A stretch of 64,000 nucleotides of DNA, taken from the NCBI RefSeq assembly GCF_030009775.1, contig NZ_JASCTH010000037.1, positions 1 to 64,000 of the forward strand, in the 5' to 3' direction. The stretch's first letter is position 1, and each line of letters begins with the position of its first letter. The notes under the pieces are model-generated. The model ran no database searches. It was given only the letters and a program-made list of their open reading frames with translations, and was not told the origin of the DNA. A program made the position numbers and the translations under genes. Below are positions 1-9,415 of the stretch, piece by piece. The DNA comes from Actinoplanes sandaracinus. GTDB taxonomy: Bacteria; Actinomycetota; Actinomycetes; Mycobacteriales; Micromonosporaceae.

Positions 1-233
1 GAGCAGGAGAAAGCCACCTCGTCGTTCGTCATCTCCACCACAGGCGGCTCACTATCCAGCCACCGACCGGGACCGAGCGGTGTAATCGCCGCCTCAGCCA
101 GCCACTGCAAGGCCAAGGCCACATCCGAGGTAACCATTCCGCGAAGTATGCACGCCTCGAGGAATGTCCTCCACCGAATAGCGCGGTCACCGACGCCGTG
201 CTGATCGGCTATGTCGCCGAGATTTTTGATCCG
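1..233 (-). pseudogene. Unrecognised reading frame entering from the left edge
   Basis: On the minus strand one frame stays open from about position 233 down to base 1, roughly 77 codons, and would continue outside the window. An in-frame TAG lies just upstream of 233. No ATG, GTG or TTG is found until an ATG at 137, so the visible N-terminal part has no ordinary start. The composition looks protein-like (helical, with a WLAEAA segment) but I recognise no family. It may be a gene remnant or a real gene starting at 137. Confidence is low. Confidence 0.25.
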
Positions 234-303
234 GTCACTGCTTCCTGGCTAGGTCAGCCGTCCTCTTCTGCCGCTGAGCGCGTGCAACCTGCCTGAGCAG
301 GGG

Positions 304-827
304 TCACACGCCTAACCTCAACGCTGCCTTTGCAGCCTGAATAGGCTGCGGAGTGTTTCGCGATCGTCCGGCGTCCGATCCTGCTCGAGGTACCTGGTGT
401 GCGTGTTCACGTTCCGGCCCAGAGCAGCGCGATTTGAGGGCATATAGGTCGTCGGGCTGCAAGAGACAGGCGCTGTCGAACGTCGCGATCCACTCCCGCA
501 GGGCGGGCATCCTGTCGACTATCTGATGCTCCAACTCCTCCTCCAGGTTCGTCGGCCCGTGCCGATGCTGCTGCCAGCTTCCTGGTCCGGGTCGTAGACC
601 CAGCCGTGGCCCGCATACGCTCCTGCGCCGCGCCACCCAGCCGTGTAGTCCTCGATGATGGCCTCATCCGTCGCGCCGGCGATGTGCAACAACATCGCGG
701 AGATCATCCCTGTCCGGTCCCGGCCTCCGGCGCAGGGCACCAGCACCGCCCCGTCAGCCGAGGTGATTGCTTCCAAGACGGTCGCGATGCGATCGCGGGC
801 GAGTCGCGTGTTGTCGGCCCAGAACAC
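304..827 (-). pseudogene. Decayed tyrosine phosphatase (PTP/DSP superfamily)
   Basis: The upstream part carries the P-loop phosphatase signature CAGGRDRTG, where C is the catalytic Cys and R the phosphate-binding Arg, followed by the helical segment expected in actinobacterial tyrosine/serine phosphatases. The usual N-terminal region before the P-loop (over 100 residues) is absent. About 50 residues after the motif the homology shifts to another frame, which carries the family C-terminus (EELEHQIVDRMPALREWI). The gene is therefore both N-terminally truncated and frameshifted, near 590-610, and is almost certainly dead. An intact version would dephosphorylate phosphotyrosine or phosphoserine in the cytoplasm. 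Confidence 0.7.
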
Positions 828-890
828 GGATGGTCAAGCCACGATCCGCATACTCGCCGAGCCGTGACTCTCGGGGACCGGTCCGGAACA

Positions 891-1673
891 TCACGCAGAG
901 AACGGGCCTCGCGCGGTGACGCCCCCGTCGACGACGACGCTCTGTCCGGTCACGTAGGAGGACAGGGGTGAGGCCAGATAGACGGCAGCCGCGGCGGCAT
1001 CGTCAGGTACGCCGAGCCGGCGCATCGGAATCTCGGGCACGTCGCCGGCGGGTTGCGCGGAGTTTGCTACCGCCGTTGCGATGGCGCCGCAAGCCACGAT
1101 GTTCATGCGGATCCCGTCGCCGGCGTACTCGGCGGCGACGGTCTTGGCGAGACTCACGAGGCCGGCTTTGGCCGCGCCGTAGCCGGCCTGCTTCGGCGCG
1201 GCCATGACCCCGGTTACTGAACCGACACTCACGATGGACCCACCCTGGCCCTGGACCAGGAAGGCACGGATTGCCGCGCGGGCCGCGCGCGCCACATAAC
1301 CGAGGTTCATCTCGTACGCGAGATCCCAGTCGTCGTCGCTCATCTCGTGAAGCCGTACCGCCGGCACAAACGCAAGCTGGCCGCCCACGACGGTCACGAG
1401 GGTGTCGAGCCGGCCGAATTCAGCGACGGTGGCGGCGACGAAGTCGTTCATGGCCGATCGGGACCGTACATCCCCGGCGAGGTCAAAAGCGCGGGTGCCT
1501 GATCCGGTCAGCTCCTTGACGGCATCTCGTGCGCGGTCGGGATCAATGTCGGCGATGGCGACAGCCGCACCAGCCGAGGCGAACGCACGCGAGATCGCCC
1601 GCCCGATTCCTTCGCCACCGCCTCCGACAACCAGCGCGTTCATGCCGTCGAGTGGCCGAGCCCAGCTGTTCAT
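891..1673 (-). CDS. Short-chain dehydrogenase/reductase (SDR)
   Basis: The 260-residue product is a classical NAD(P)-dependent SDR. The Rossmann glycine motif GGGGEGIG is at about residues 16-23. The catalytic Ser is in SVGSVTG, the YxxxK pair is in YGAAK, and the C-terminal YVTGQSVVVDGG segment is standard. It begins at ATG 1673, with a GGGAG box about 9 bases upstream; longer upstream starts would add a low-complexity tail not seen in the family. Substrate cannot be read from sequence. The neighbours, a phosphatase remnant and a histidine phosphatase, do not suggest a pathway. Confidence 0.85.
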   Translation of the reverse strand: MNSWARPLDGMNALVVGGGGEGIGRAISRAFASAGAAVAIADIDPDRARDAVKELTGSGTRAFDLAGDVRSRSAMNDFVAATVAEFGRLDTLVTVVGGQLAFVPAVRLHEMSDDDWDLAYEMNLGYVARAARAAIRAFLVQGQGGSIVSVGSVTGVMAAPKQAGYGAAKAGLVSLAKTVAAEYAGDGIRMNIVACGAIATAVANSAQPAGDVPEIPMRRLGVPDDAAAAAVYLASPLSSYVTGQSVVVDGGVTARGPFSA

Positions 1674-1864
1674 AGGCGGATGCTCCCATGTCGATGGATG
1701 CAAGCGCTCGGCAGCCACACGGATCTGCCGCCGATCGTGCGCGCCAGCCCCCGGAGTTCGGCCACGCTGCGTAGGCGCCGCCGTGCTACCGGAACTAGCC
1801 GATGAGAGTTCGTTCATGACTGGTGGAACGCCACCCAAAAACATCCGTTGTCGTGGCGGGGAAG

Positions 1865-2410
1865 TCATCCAGAAGAGGGAAGCTGGTACTCCCAGCCCTC
1901 GCGCCATCCGAAGTCCATTGCCATGAGCTTCTCCAGCGGAACATCCTCGACCAGATGGTCCAGTGCCCAGCGGGTAGCGACATGCCCGATTACCAGGATT
2001 CGCTGGCCGTCCCATCGTGTCGGCACATCGGTCAGGAACCGGCCCACACGCCCAACCGCCTGCCGCCAACTTTCACCGCTTGGATACGGCTGATCGAGGT
2101 AACGTTCGCGATGCTCGTGCAGCTGAGCCGCCGGCATGCCGTTGCTGGATCCGTAGTCGCACTCGCGAAGCCTCCAGTCATGGAGGATGGGAACGGCGCT
2201 GCCCTCGAAGGCAATCGCTGCGGTCTCGGCCGCACGGCCCAGGTCTGATGCGAAAACAGCTGAAATGCCATCGTCGCGCCGTCGTTGGCCAAGCTCGGCC
2301 GCCAGGATCCGGCCTCGTGCTGACAACCGGCCGTGCAACCAACCAGTCGCGATACCGCGGTCGTTGTCCTCGCTCCACGAGTGGGTCTCAAAAACGATCA
2401 CGGTCGACAT
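1865..2410 (-). CDS. Histidine phosphatase family protein
   Basis: The 181-residue product belongs to the histidine phosphatase (phosphoglycerate mutase-like) superfamily. The N-terminal RHG box is replaced by ETHSWSEDN, a variant I recall from an actinobacterial subfamily in which the catalytic His follows Thr rather than Arg. Later signatures are present: the GRLSARG turn, SDLGRAAETA, and a second catalytic His in VIGHVATRWAL near the C-terminus. Start ATG 2410 places the motif at the normal distance from the N-terminus; an ATG at 2437 is possible. Substrate is unknown. The Arg to Thr change at the RHG box could lower or alter phosphatase activity. Confidence 0.75.
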   Translation of the reverse strand: MSTVIVFETHSWSEDNDRGIATGWLHGRLSARGRILAAELGQRRRDDGISAVFASDLGRAAETAAIAFEGSAVPILHDWRLRECDYGSSNGMPAAQLHEHRERYLDQPYPSGESWRQAVGRVGRFLTDVPTRWDGQRILVIGHVATRWALDHLVEDVPLEKLMAMDFGWREGWEYQLPSSG

Positions 2411-2866
2411 CGACACAGAATAGCCAGCTCTCGTCATCGTCGATGTCCGGCAAGGTCAGCTTCATGTCCGATGACCTCTTCTGCCGCCGAGCGTGCGCGG
2501 ACGACTCGCCGGGCCGTGACGCTCCGTGATAGGTCTCTGGACTGTCAGACGTGCTGAACTAGCCGATGAGCGCGTGTTGGTGCCATCAGCCGCCGGCGAG
2601 CAACACCTGACGTTGTTCTTCAGTGCCCGCTGCCTGCGGCCTGCTCTGAGGTGGTGAGGTCTCGACCATCTCCACGGTGGCATCCGGGCGGACGCGCGCT
2701 GGCAGCCTGCCGAAGCGGGCGGAGCGACTCTGAGGGCTGTCGAGGTCAGCGGCCTGTTTATCCATATGACAATGCTTGCACGTCAGCGTCGCCACGGGGA
2801 GTCCGAGAAACGCAGGAAATGACTTAGCCACGTAGGTGATCGTGGGGCACCGTGCCCGGCATCCGC
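2411..2866. other. Intergenic stretch, no supported gene
   Basis: A 456-base gap lies between the histidine phosphatase start and the sensor kinase stop. A minus-strand frame at 2586-2870 contains one CKHCH cluster, but it has no start signal and no recognisable homology. I do not call it a gene. Confidence 0.4.
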
Positions 2867-3811
2867 TCATAGCCGATGAGCGGGCCTCGCCCCGCCCAAC
2901 GGGAATGCCAGTCGGATCCGGGTGCCGGGCGCGGGGCCGGTGCCCAACAGCAGGGCTCCACCGTGGACGCGGGCGACCCAGCGGACCAGGGACAGGCCCA
3001 GTCCCGCACGTAGTTCCGGCGGTCGTAGCCCGGGGCCGTCGTCAGCGACGGTGACGGTCGCGACGTCATCGGCGGAGGCGACGGTCACCTGGACGGCGGC
3101 CGGCACGTCCGGGAGGTGCCCGTGACGTAGCGCGTTGCGCACCAGGTTGGTGACGGCGCGTTCGGCGAGCGGCGCGTCAAGGTGGGCGATGGTCGGCGCC
3201 GCGATCAGCGTGACGCGGTGACGGCCGACGTCGACGGTCACGGTCGTCGAGCCGTCCGGATCCTCGGTCACGGTCGGGTCGGTGTCGGCCAGGTCGGCCA
3301 GGACGCCCTCGACGAGCTGGTCCAGGCGCGCCGCTTGCGGTTCCAAGGCCCGGGTGCCGGCGGCCAGCCGGGCCCGCAGCAGCAGATCGTCGACGATACC
3401 GCCGCTGCGGGCGGCGAGCCGGACCGCGCGGTCCAGCGCCTCCTCGCGCTCAGCGCCGCCGTGCCGGACAGTGTCGAGCAGCACGGCCAGGGTCGCGAGC
3501 GGGGTACGCAGGTCATGAGCGGCTGCCCCCAGGAACGACTCCTGTGCCTGCAGGGACCGGGTCACCGGTGCGAGAAGATGGCCCAGCAGGGACCAGGCGG
3601 CGACCCCGAGCATGGCGACGACGAGGCCACCCAGCACGGCGACGAAGCCGGTGAGCCCGCTGCCGGGTCCGTACTCGGGCGCCGCGCCGCCGGCCACGAC
3701 GACAAGCAGCACAGCCAGCGCGGTGAGCATCACGGCGGTGAACCAGGCGGTCAACAACCGGCGCAGGCGGCGCAGCGATCGAATCACCGGTACCGGCGCC
3801 GGGCCCATCAT
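2867..3811 (-). CDS. Two-component sensor histidine kinase
   Basis: The 314-residue membrane sensor kinase has two transmembrane segments near residues 22-42 and 52-80 with a very short extracytoplasmic loop. A HAMP-like linker follows, then the phosphoacceptor box AAHDLRTPLATL with His at about residue 99. The HATPase_c domain has N box NLVRNALRHG, G1 box DDGPGL and G2 box LGLSLVRW. Start ATG 3811 overlaps the regulator stop as ATGA, so the two are translationally coupled. The tiny sensor loop suggests it detects a membrane signal or a partner protein. The upstream membrane protein (4494-5087) is a candidate partner by position only. Confidence 0.92.
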   Translation of the reverse strand: MMGPAPVPVIRSLRRLRRLLTAWFTAVMLTALAVLLVVVAGGAAPEYGPGSGLTGFVAVLGGLVVAMLGVAAWSLLGHLLAPVTRSLQAQESFLGAAAHDLRTPLATLAVLLDTVRHGGAEREEALDRAVRLAARSGGIVDDLLLRARLAAGTRALEPQAARLDQLVEGVLADLADTDPTVTEDPDGSTTVTVDVGRHRVTLIAAPTIAHLDAPLAERAVTNLVRNALRHGHLPDVPAAVQVTVASADDVATVTVADDGPGLRPPELRAGLGLSLVRWVARVHGGALLLGTGPAPGTRIRLAFPLGGARPAHRL

Positions 3812-4470
3812 CCGGCGTCCAGCCGGTACCCGACCCCGCGCACCGTGTGCAGCAGTGCCGGCGGCCCGAGCTTGCGGCGCAGCTGGGCGACGACCACGTC
3901 GACCACGTTGGACATCGGGTCGGCCATCTCGTCCCAGCAGTGCTCGACGAGGTCGGTGCGGGTCACCACCGTCGCCTGCCGGGCGGCGAGCAACTCCAGC
4001 ACGCCGAATTCCTTCGGCGTGAGCGTCAGCCGTACCCCGGCCCGCAGGACCTCGTGGCGAGCGGAGTCGATCCGCAGGTCCGCCACCTCGATCACGGCAG
4101 GGCGAGTCGTGCCCGAACGGCGGCACAGACCACGCACCCGGGCCACCAGCTCCGGCACCGCGAACGGCTTGACCAAGTAGTCGTCGCCGCCGACCTCGAA
4201 TCCGGCGACCCGGTCGGCGACCGTGTCGCGGGCGGTCAGGAACAGCACCGGCACCTGCCAGCCCTGCCCGCGGCGTCGGTGGACCAGGTCCAGCGCATCA
4301 CCGTCGGGCAGGGTCCGGTCCAGAATCGCGGCGTCGTACGCGGTCAGGTCGAAAGCCTCGTCGGCCGCCGCCAGTGTCACCGCGACGTCGACGGCGAGCC
4401 CCGAGCGGCGCAGCGCCCCCGCGACCGCCCCGGCCAGCTCCCGGTCGTCCTCCAGCAGTAACACCCGCAC
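3808..4470 (-). CDS. OmpR/PhoB-family response regulator
   Basis: The 220-residue regulator has an N-terminal receiver domain with the acidic pair LLLEDD, phosphoacceptor Asp at about residue 51 (AAILDRTLP) and the conserved Lys in DDYLVKPF. A C-terminal winged-helix DNA-binding domain contains LTLTPKEFGVLELL and ends VRGVGYRLDAG. GTG 4470 is chosen because it begins exactly at the receiver strand (MRVLLLEDD); the upstream extension is not family-like. The gene is followed by the sensor kinase with an ATGA overlap and preceded by the membrane protein with a 23-base gap, suggesting one operon. Confidence 0.92.
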   Translation of the reverse strand: MRVLLLEDDRELAGAVAGALRRSGLAVDVAVTLAAADEAFDLTAYDAAILDRTLPDGDALDLVHRRRGQGWQVPVLFLTARDTVADRVAGFEVGGDDYLVKPFAVPELVARVRGLCRRSGTTRPAVIEVADLRIDSARHEVLRAGVRLTLTPKEFGVLELLAARQATVVTRTDLVEHCWDEMADPMSNVVDVVVAQLRRKLGPPALLHTVRGVGYRLDAG

Positions 4471-4493
4471 CGGTCCTACCCTACGGTCAGCGA

Positions 4494-5087
4494 TCACCAA
4501 CTTTGGGTCCAGACGTACCAACCGCCACCGAGCGGGGTGTACATGTCCTCTCCCAGCATCGGCGGGGGGCCGACCGGGCTGAAAGCGAAGCCCGACGGAT
4601 CCAGGAAGCCGGAATCACGGAGCAGGAACCGCGCCCCGCCGCCGGGCAGGTGCTCGGCGGCGGCGACCCGGTAAGGGCCCACCCGCTGTGGCTGCGGCGA
4701 TCCCGGTCGCTGCGCGAACGTCCGCATGTCGTCACCGGCCAGCACCACCCCGATCCGTATCGGTGTCCTGGTGGCCAGAAGCGCCGCGGTCACCGCCACG
4801 GCCAACGGCACGACCGCCCATCGCGGCCACCGCCGCCGTACCTCCGCACGAGCGAGCACCAGCCCGAATCCCAGCCGAACCGCCCAGAGCAGCCCGAGGA
4901 CTCCCCACGCCGCCCCGGCGGCCAGCTGTGCCCGCCACCAGCCGCCGGGGACCGCCCATGCGATCAGCGTGAGCCCGATGGTCACCGCCGTGAGCAGAAG
5001 GAGCGCCCAGCCCGGGGTTCCTGCCAGCCACCGACGCCCGGCGGGGCGTACCTCGTCGTCGGTGATGTCCACGAATTGCTCAGTCAA
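4494..5087 (-). CDS. Integral membrane protein of unknown function
   Basis: The 197-residue protein has about three hydrophobic segments (GWALLLLTAVTIGLTLIAWA, AAWGVLGLLWAVRLGFGL, WAVVPLAVAVTAALLA) followed by an extracytoplasmic C-terminal domain of about 85 residues rich in Gly and Pro, ending GGGWYVWTQSW. I take TTG 5087 as the start because GAGGAG lies 7 bases upstream; the upstream extension reads as non-coding. I recognise no family. It is first in a probable operon with the OmpR regulator and kinase, so it may be a sensing partner or the regulated membrane protein. Confidence 0.65.
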   Translation of the reverse strand: MTEQFVDITDDEVRPAGRRWLAGTPGWALLLLTAVTIGLTLIAWAVPGGWWRAQLAAGAAWGVLGLLWAVRLGFGLVLARAEVRRRWPRWAVVPLAVAVTAALLATRTPIRIGVVLAGDDMRTFAQRPGSPQPQRVGPYRVAAAEHLPGGGARFLLRDSGFLDPSGFAFSPVGPPPMLGEDMYTPLGGGWYVWTQSW

Positions 5088-5397
5088 TGCCGTCTCCTCG
5101 GTCCGGCGGGCCCCACGACCCGCATGAGCAGCATCTCGGACCGACCATGAGGATTCGATGATCTCCAGCGGTGGGATCGGTCGTCGGCGGACGACAGACC
5201 CGACCGGGCGACCGTTTCTCACGCGAGCGTCGCGTTCATCCGCCCCGCGATGACGCGCGGTCGGTCACCTGACCCGCAAGCGACGAGCCAGCGGTTGACC
5301 GGCACGGCGACCGACCGGGCTCGCCGGACCATGACACACCTATCCGCGGCAATGACGTACGTCTCGGAGACACACCGGGTGACGGAAGGTAACGCGA

Positions 5398-5530
5398 TGA
5401 CGGCCACCACGGCCGACGGCACGCTCGTCATCCACCCGTACGGCATCTTCCACGCCGCGGACGCGATCGGACTACGCCGCACCTTGATGCAGGCCATCCG
5501 CCATACCCGGCTGGGAGCGCGCCCGGTTGC
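5398..5530 (+). pseudogene. Truncated STAS-domain (anti-anti-sigma) gene
   Basis: An ATG at 5398 with GGAAGG upstream begins a frame whose first 40 or so residues (TLVIHPYGIFHAADAIGLRR) match the N-terminus of actinobacterial STAS proteins. After about residue 42 the frame runs into sequence antisense to the CbiX gene and the homology ends, so most of the STAS fold, including its phosphorylation site, is missing. It looks like the 5' stub left when the metal-uptake operons were joined here, marking a junction near 5515-5545. Confidence 0.55.
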
Positions 5531-5545
5531 TGTGGTGAGACGGGT

Positions 5546-6255
5546 TCAGCCGGCCGGTCGGCTCGGCCGGTCGTCCACGGGCCGGCCGTCGCGCAGGTGT
5601 TCGTCGGCGATCCGGACGGCCGTGTGGGGGTCGACGCCGGTGTACCAGGTGTCATCGGGGTGCACGACGACCAGCGGGCCGAGGTTGCAGGGGAACAGGC
5701 AGCCGGTGGCGGTGACCAGCACGTCGTCGTCGCCGAGCCGGTGCTCGGCGAGGCGGTCGCCGAGCGCGGCGGCGACGTCGCCCGCGCCGTAGGCGGTGCA
5801 GCGCGGCCCGCGGCAGACCAGCACGTGCCTGCGGTGCCGGGTGATCTGCGACCAGGATGGGCTGCGGAACGGTCCGGGGTTGCCGGTCAGCGGCGCGTGC
5901 GCGCCGGCGATCGCCTGGGCGACAGCGTCGGCCAGGGCAGGCTGGCCTGCCAGCGGCGCGGTGACGGCGATCGGCAGGTCGTCGCCGCGGGTTTGCCGCC
6001 AGTGTGCGATGGCCCGGCGGATCCAGGTGTCGAGATAGCGGTCCGGCGGCAGGTGAGCGGGCACCAGCAGCACGTCGCCCGCGGCTTCGGCGACCGCGGT
6101 GTCCAGTGCGGCGTGCAGCGACGGCTCGGCGCCGTCCAGGAAACACGCGCGCACGGGTACGCCCCTCGCGGCCCCGACGGTGGCGGCCAGCCGGTGGACC
6201 GCGTCGTGGCCGCCGTGATGGGTCACCGACCGGGCGACCAGCAGCACGTGGCGGG

Positions 6256-6259
<4 letters not shown>
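5546..6259 (-). CDS. CbiX-like chelatase/2Fe-2S ferredoxin-domain protein
   Basis: The 237-residue protein has two parts. The first 120 residues resemble a CbiX/sirohydrochlorin chelatase half-domain with a His-rich N-terminus (SVTHHGGHDAVH) and PAHLPPDRYLD. The C-terminal 90 residues look like a thioredoxin-fold 2Fe-2S ferredoxin, with Cys in CRGPRC and in GCLFPCNLGP. Chelatases of this class insert cobalt or nickel into sirohydrochlorin-type rings. It is last in the riboswitch-controlled importer operon and overlaps the ATPase stop as ATGA. A role in handling imported corrinoids or inserting metal is inferred. The canonical GHG motif is not present, so chelatase activity is unproven. Confidence 0.75.
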
Positions 6260-7013
<754 letters not shown>

Positions 7014-7014
<1 letters not shown>

Positions 7015-8048
7015 CAGCCGCGAACCTCCCGGCGGCGCAGCAGCATCAGGAAGGCCGGGACGCCGAGCAGTGCGGTGAGCACACCGACCGGCAGCTCCCT
7101 CGGCTCGAACACCGTCCGTGCGGCGGTGTCCACCCAAATCAGGAAGATGGCGCCGGCCGGGACGACGACCGGCAGCAGGCGGCGGTGGTCCGGGCCGGCG
7201 AGGAACCGCGCGGCGTGCGGAAGGATCAGCCCGACGAAGCCGATCGCGCCGCTGATCGCCACCAGTACGGCGGTCAGCAGCGCGGTCGCGATCAGCAGCA
7301 GCCACCGGGTGCGGGTCACGTCGACGCCGAGTGTCGCCGCGGCTTCCTCACCGAAGGCGAACGCGTTGAGGGTGCGGGCCTGCGTCAGGACGAGCAGCAG
7401 CACGGCTGCCAGTGCCGGGATCGCCCAGGCGAGCTTCGCCCAGGTGGCTCCGGCGAGGGAGCCGGACAGCCAGAAGGTGATGCTCTGGGTGGCGTTCGGG
7501 TCGCCCACCCAGATGATCACGAACGAGGTGCAGGCCGCGCAAAGCTGCGCGATGGCCACGCCGGTCAGCACCACCCGGGCCGGGGAGAGCGCACCTCGGC
7601 GCCCGGCGATCAGGACCACGACCGCGAAGGTGGCCAGGGCGCCGGCGAACGCGCCGCCGCTGACCGCGACCATGCCACCGCCGATCCCGGCGACGATCAC
7701 CAGCACCGCGCCGAGCGCCGCCCCGGAGGAGACGCCGAGCAGGTACGGGTCAGCCAGCGGATTGCGGGTGACGGTCTGCATGACGGCGCCGGCCGCGGCG
7801 AGCCCGGCGCCGACGGCCGCGGCGGCGAGCACCCGGGGCAGCCGCAGGTCCCACACGATGTGGTCGCGCAGCACCGACACATCAGCCTGGGCGAGACCGA
7901 GGTGCTCGCCGATGACGGCCCAGACCGTACCGATGGACAGGTCCGCCGGGCCGACCGTGACCGCAGCGCCCACTGAGACCAGCAGCCCGGCCACGAGAGT
8001 CAGCGTGATAGCGGCCGTGCCGGCGGTGCGCACCCGCGCGGGGCGCAC
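7014..8048 (-). CDS. FecCD-family ABC permease (BtuC-like)
   Basis: The 344-residue polytopic membrane protein of the FecCD family is expected to have about ten helices. It shows LRLPRVLAAAAVGAGLAAAGAV, NPLADPYLLGVSSGA, the GxIGFVGLILPHAAR cytoplasmic loop that contacts the ATPase, and the C-terminal ELPVGVLTALLGVPAFLMLL. It starts at GTG 8048, 23 bases after the binding-protein stop. Together with the flanking ATPase and lipoprotein it forms a complete type II importer for corrinoids or metal chelates. Confidence 0.92.
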
Positions 8049-8071
8049 CGTCGGCCGGTCCGTGACGGTGG

Positions 8072-9064
8072 TCAGCTTCCGGCCTTGGCCGGGAGGGCGG
8101 CGACGCCCTGCGCCAGGGCTTCGATGCCGCGGACATTGCGGACCCCGGCAACGGTGGAGGAGAACGGGATGACCACGTACCGCTGCTGTCTGACCGCCGG
8201 AAGGTCCTTGAGGGTGCTGTGCCCGGCCAGCAACGCCTTCTTCTTGTCAGCGGGATCCCAGGACGCGTCGACCAGCACGATGACGTCCGGATCGCGTTCG
8301 ATGACGGTCTCCCAACCGGTGTCGGCCCAGCTGCCGGTCGCGTCGGCGAACACATTGGTCACGCCGGCCGCGGTCATGACCATGTCGGGTGCACCGCAGC
8401 AGGCGCCGACGCTCGGCGCGTCGCTGCCGCCGTCCCACCAGACGACCCGTGCGCCTTTGGTGCTGCCGGCCGCCTTGTCGATGCGGGCCTGCTGTCCGGC
8501 GATCAACGCCTCGGCCCGGTCGCTCACCCCGAAGATCGCGGCGATCTCACGGATCTCCGCGAACACATCCGAGATCGCGAGCTTCGCCGGGCGGGTCTGT
8601 TTCGGACAGCCCGCCGGGGAGATGTAGGTGCCGACGCCGAGTCTCTGCCACTCGGCGCGGTCACCGACGCCCTCGTCGCTGAACGCGCTGCTGAACGCGG
8701 CGTAGACGAAGTCCGGCTCCGCTTCGAGAAGTTTCTCCTTGCCCGGGTACTCCTTGGCCAGGACGGGGATCTTCGCGTACGCGGCCGCGTAGTCCGGAAG
8801 GATCTCGTCGTCGAGGTAGGCGGTGCCGACCATCCGGTCCTGCAGACCCAGCGCCAGCATGATCTCGGTGGCCGGCTGGTTCATCGTCACCACCCGCGCC
8901 GGTGGCCGGCTGACCGTGACCGGGGTTCCGCAGTTGGTGACCGCGGCCGGGCCGGCCGACGCCGACGGTGCGGCCGCTGGGTCGCCGGCGGTGGAGCAGC
9001 CGGCGAGCAGGACGGTGACCAGGGACAACGGCACGGCAACGCGCCAGGACATGGGGAACCGCAC
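8072..9064 (-). CDS. Lipoprotein substrate-binding protein, FecB/BtuF type
   Basis: The 330-residue secreted lipoprotein has signal peptide MRFPMSWRVAVPLSLVTVLLAGCS with a clear lipobox, a linker, then a periplasmic-binding fold beginning TNCGTPVTVSRPPARVVTMNQ. I choose GTG 9064 over ATG 9052 because GGAAGG lies 10 bases upstream of GTG. The fold resembles what is named in databases the proposed F420-0 transporter family (TIGR03868, from memory), but the cobalamin riboswitch just upstream favours a corrinoid or its precursor as ligand. An unusual ACCGAPDM segment with two adjacent Cys lies mid-protein. First gene of the operon. Confidence 0.88.
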   Translation of the reverse strand: MRFPMSWRVAVPLSLVTVLLAGCSTAGDPAAAPSASAGPAAVTNCGTPVTVSRPPARVVTMNQPATEIMLALGLQDRMVGTAYLDDEILPDYAAAYAKIPVLAKEYPGKEKLLEAEPDFVYAAFSSAFSDEGVGDRAEWQRLGVGTYISPAGCPKQTRPAKLAISDVFAEIREIAAIFGVSDRAEALIAGQQARIDKAAGSTKGARVVWWDGGSDAPSVGACCGAPDMVMTAAGVTNVFADATGSWADTGWETVIERDPDVIVLVDASWDPADKKKALLAGHSTLKDLPAVRQQRYVVIPFSSTVAGVRNVRGIEALAQGVAALPAKAGS

Positions 9065-9103
9065 AGCGGGACCGCCTTCCAACACCTCGTGGACGGGTCT
9101 TTC

Positions 9104-9267
9104 GGTGCCGTGGCCGGTCTCCTGGCTGACGGGTACAGCTGCCGGCGGCCGGCCTTCCCAGGCGATGAACCCAGTGACCTCGCGAACGACGAGGGCCGAC
9201 GGCAATCCCGATCACAGTGGCGAGGGCCGCGCCGGCATCACACCGGCTTCCCGAACACCACGGCGCC
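9104..9267 (-). promoter_or_regulatory. Cobalamin riboswitch (AdoCbl class)
   Basis: Read on the minus strand, the segment has the whole cobalamin aptamer plan. P1 strands GGCGCCGTGG and CCACGGCACC pair. GGGAAGCCGGTGTGATGCCGGC is the conserved GGxxGxxGGTG helix. GGCCCTCGCCACTGTGA forms the core, CTGGGAAGGCCG follows, and the B12 box CCAGGAGACCGGCC lies near the 3' end. The aptamer ends 40 bases before the GTG of the binding protein, leaving just its ribosome-binding region, which suits translational repression by adenosyl- or other cobalamin. It should switch off the four-gene importer/CbiX operon when B12 is abundant. Confidence 0.92.
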
Positions 9268-9385
9268 CACACCCTAACCACAGCCGATCCGGCGGCTCCT
9301 CCCGGCTCCGGTGATCGTCATCGCCACGCCCTGTGTGGGCATCGGCCGGCACATGAGGGTGTCGCGGACTACAAGATCAACCAAG

Positions 9386-9408
9386 TTATTGCCAGTCATT
9401 GGCAATTA
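9386..9408 (+). promoter_or_regulatory. Palindromic operator before the Nik-type operon
   Basis: Two 9-base arms, TTATTGCCA at 9386-9394 and TGGCAATTA at 9400-9408, form an inverted repeat with one mismatch and a 5-base spacer, ending 7 bases before ATG 9416. The inner form TTGCCA-N5-TGGCAA resembles the Nur box of Streptomyces (TTGCAA-N5-TTGCAA type, from memory), to which a Fur-family nickel repressor binds. The patch is far more AT-rich than its surroundings. Metal-dependent repression is inferred from the site and the importer type; the identity of the regulator is not shown. Confidence 0.65.
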
Positions 9409-9415
9409 GGTAATC

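Noticed and set aside
2586..2870. 94-codon frame with a CKHCH cluster
   Set aside because: No ribosome-binding site, no family match, and the amino-acid composition is like neighbouring shadow frames.
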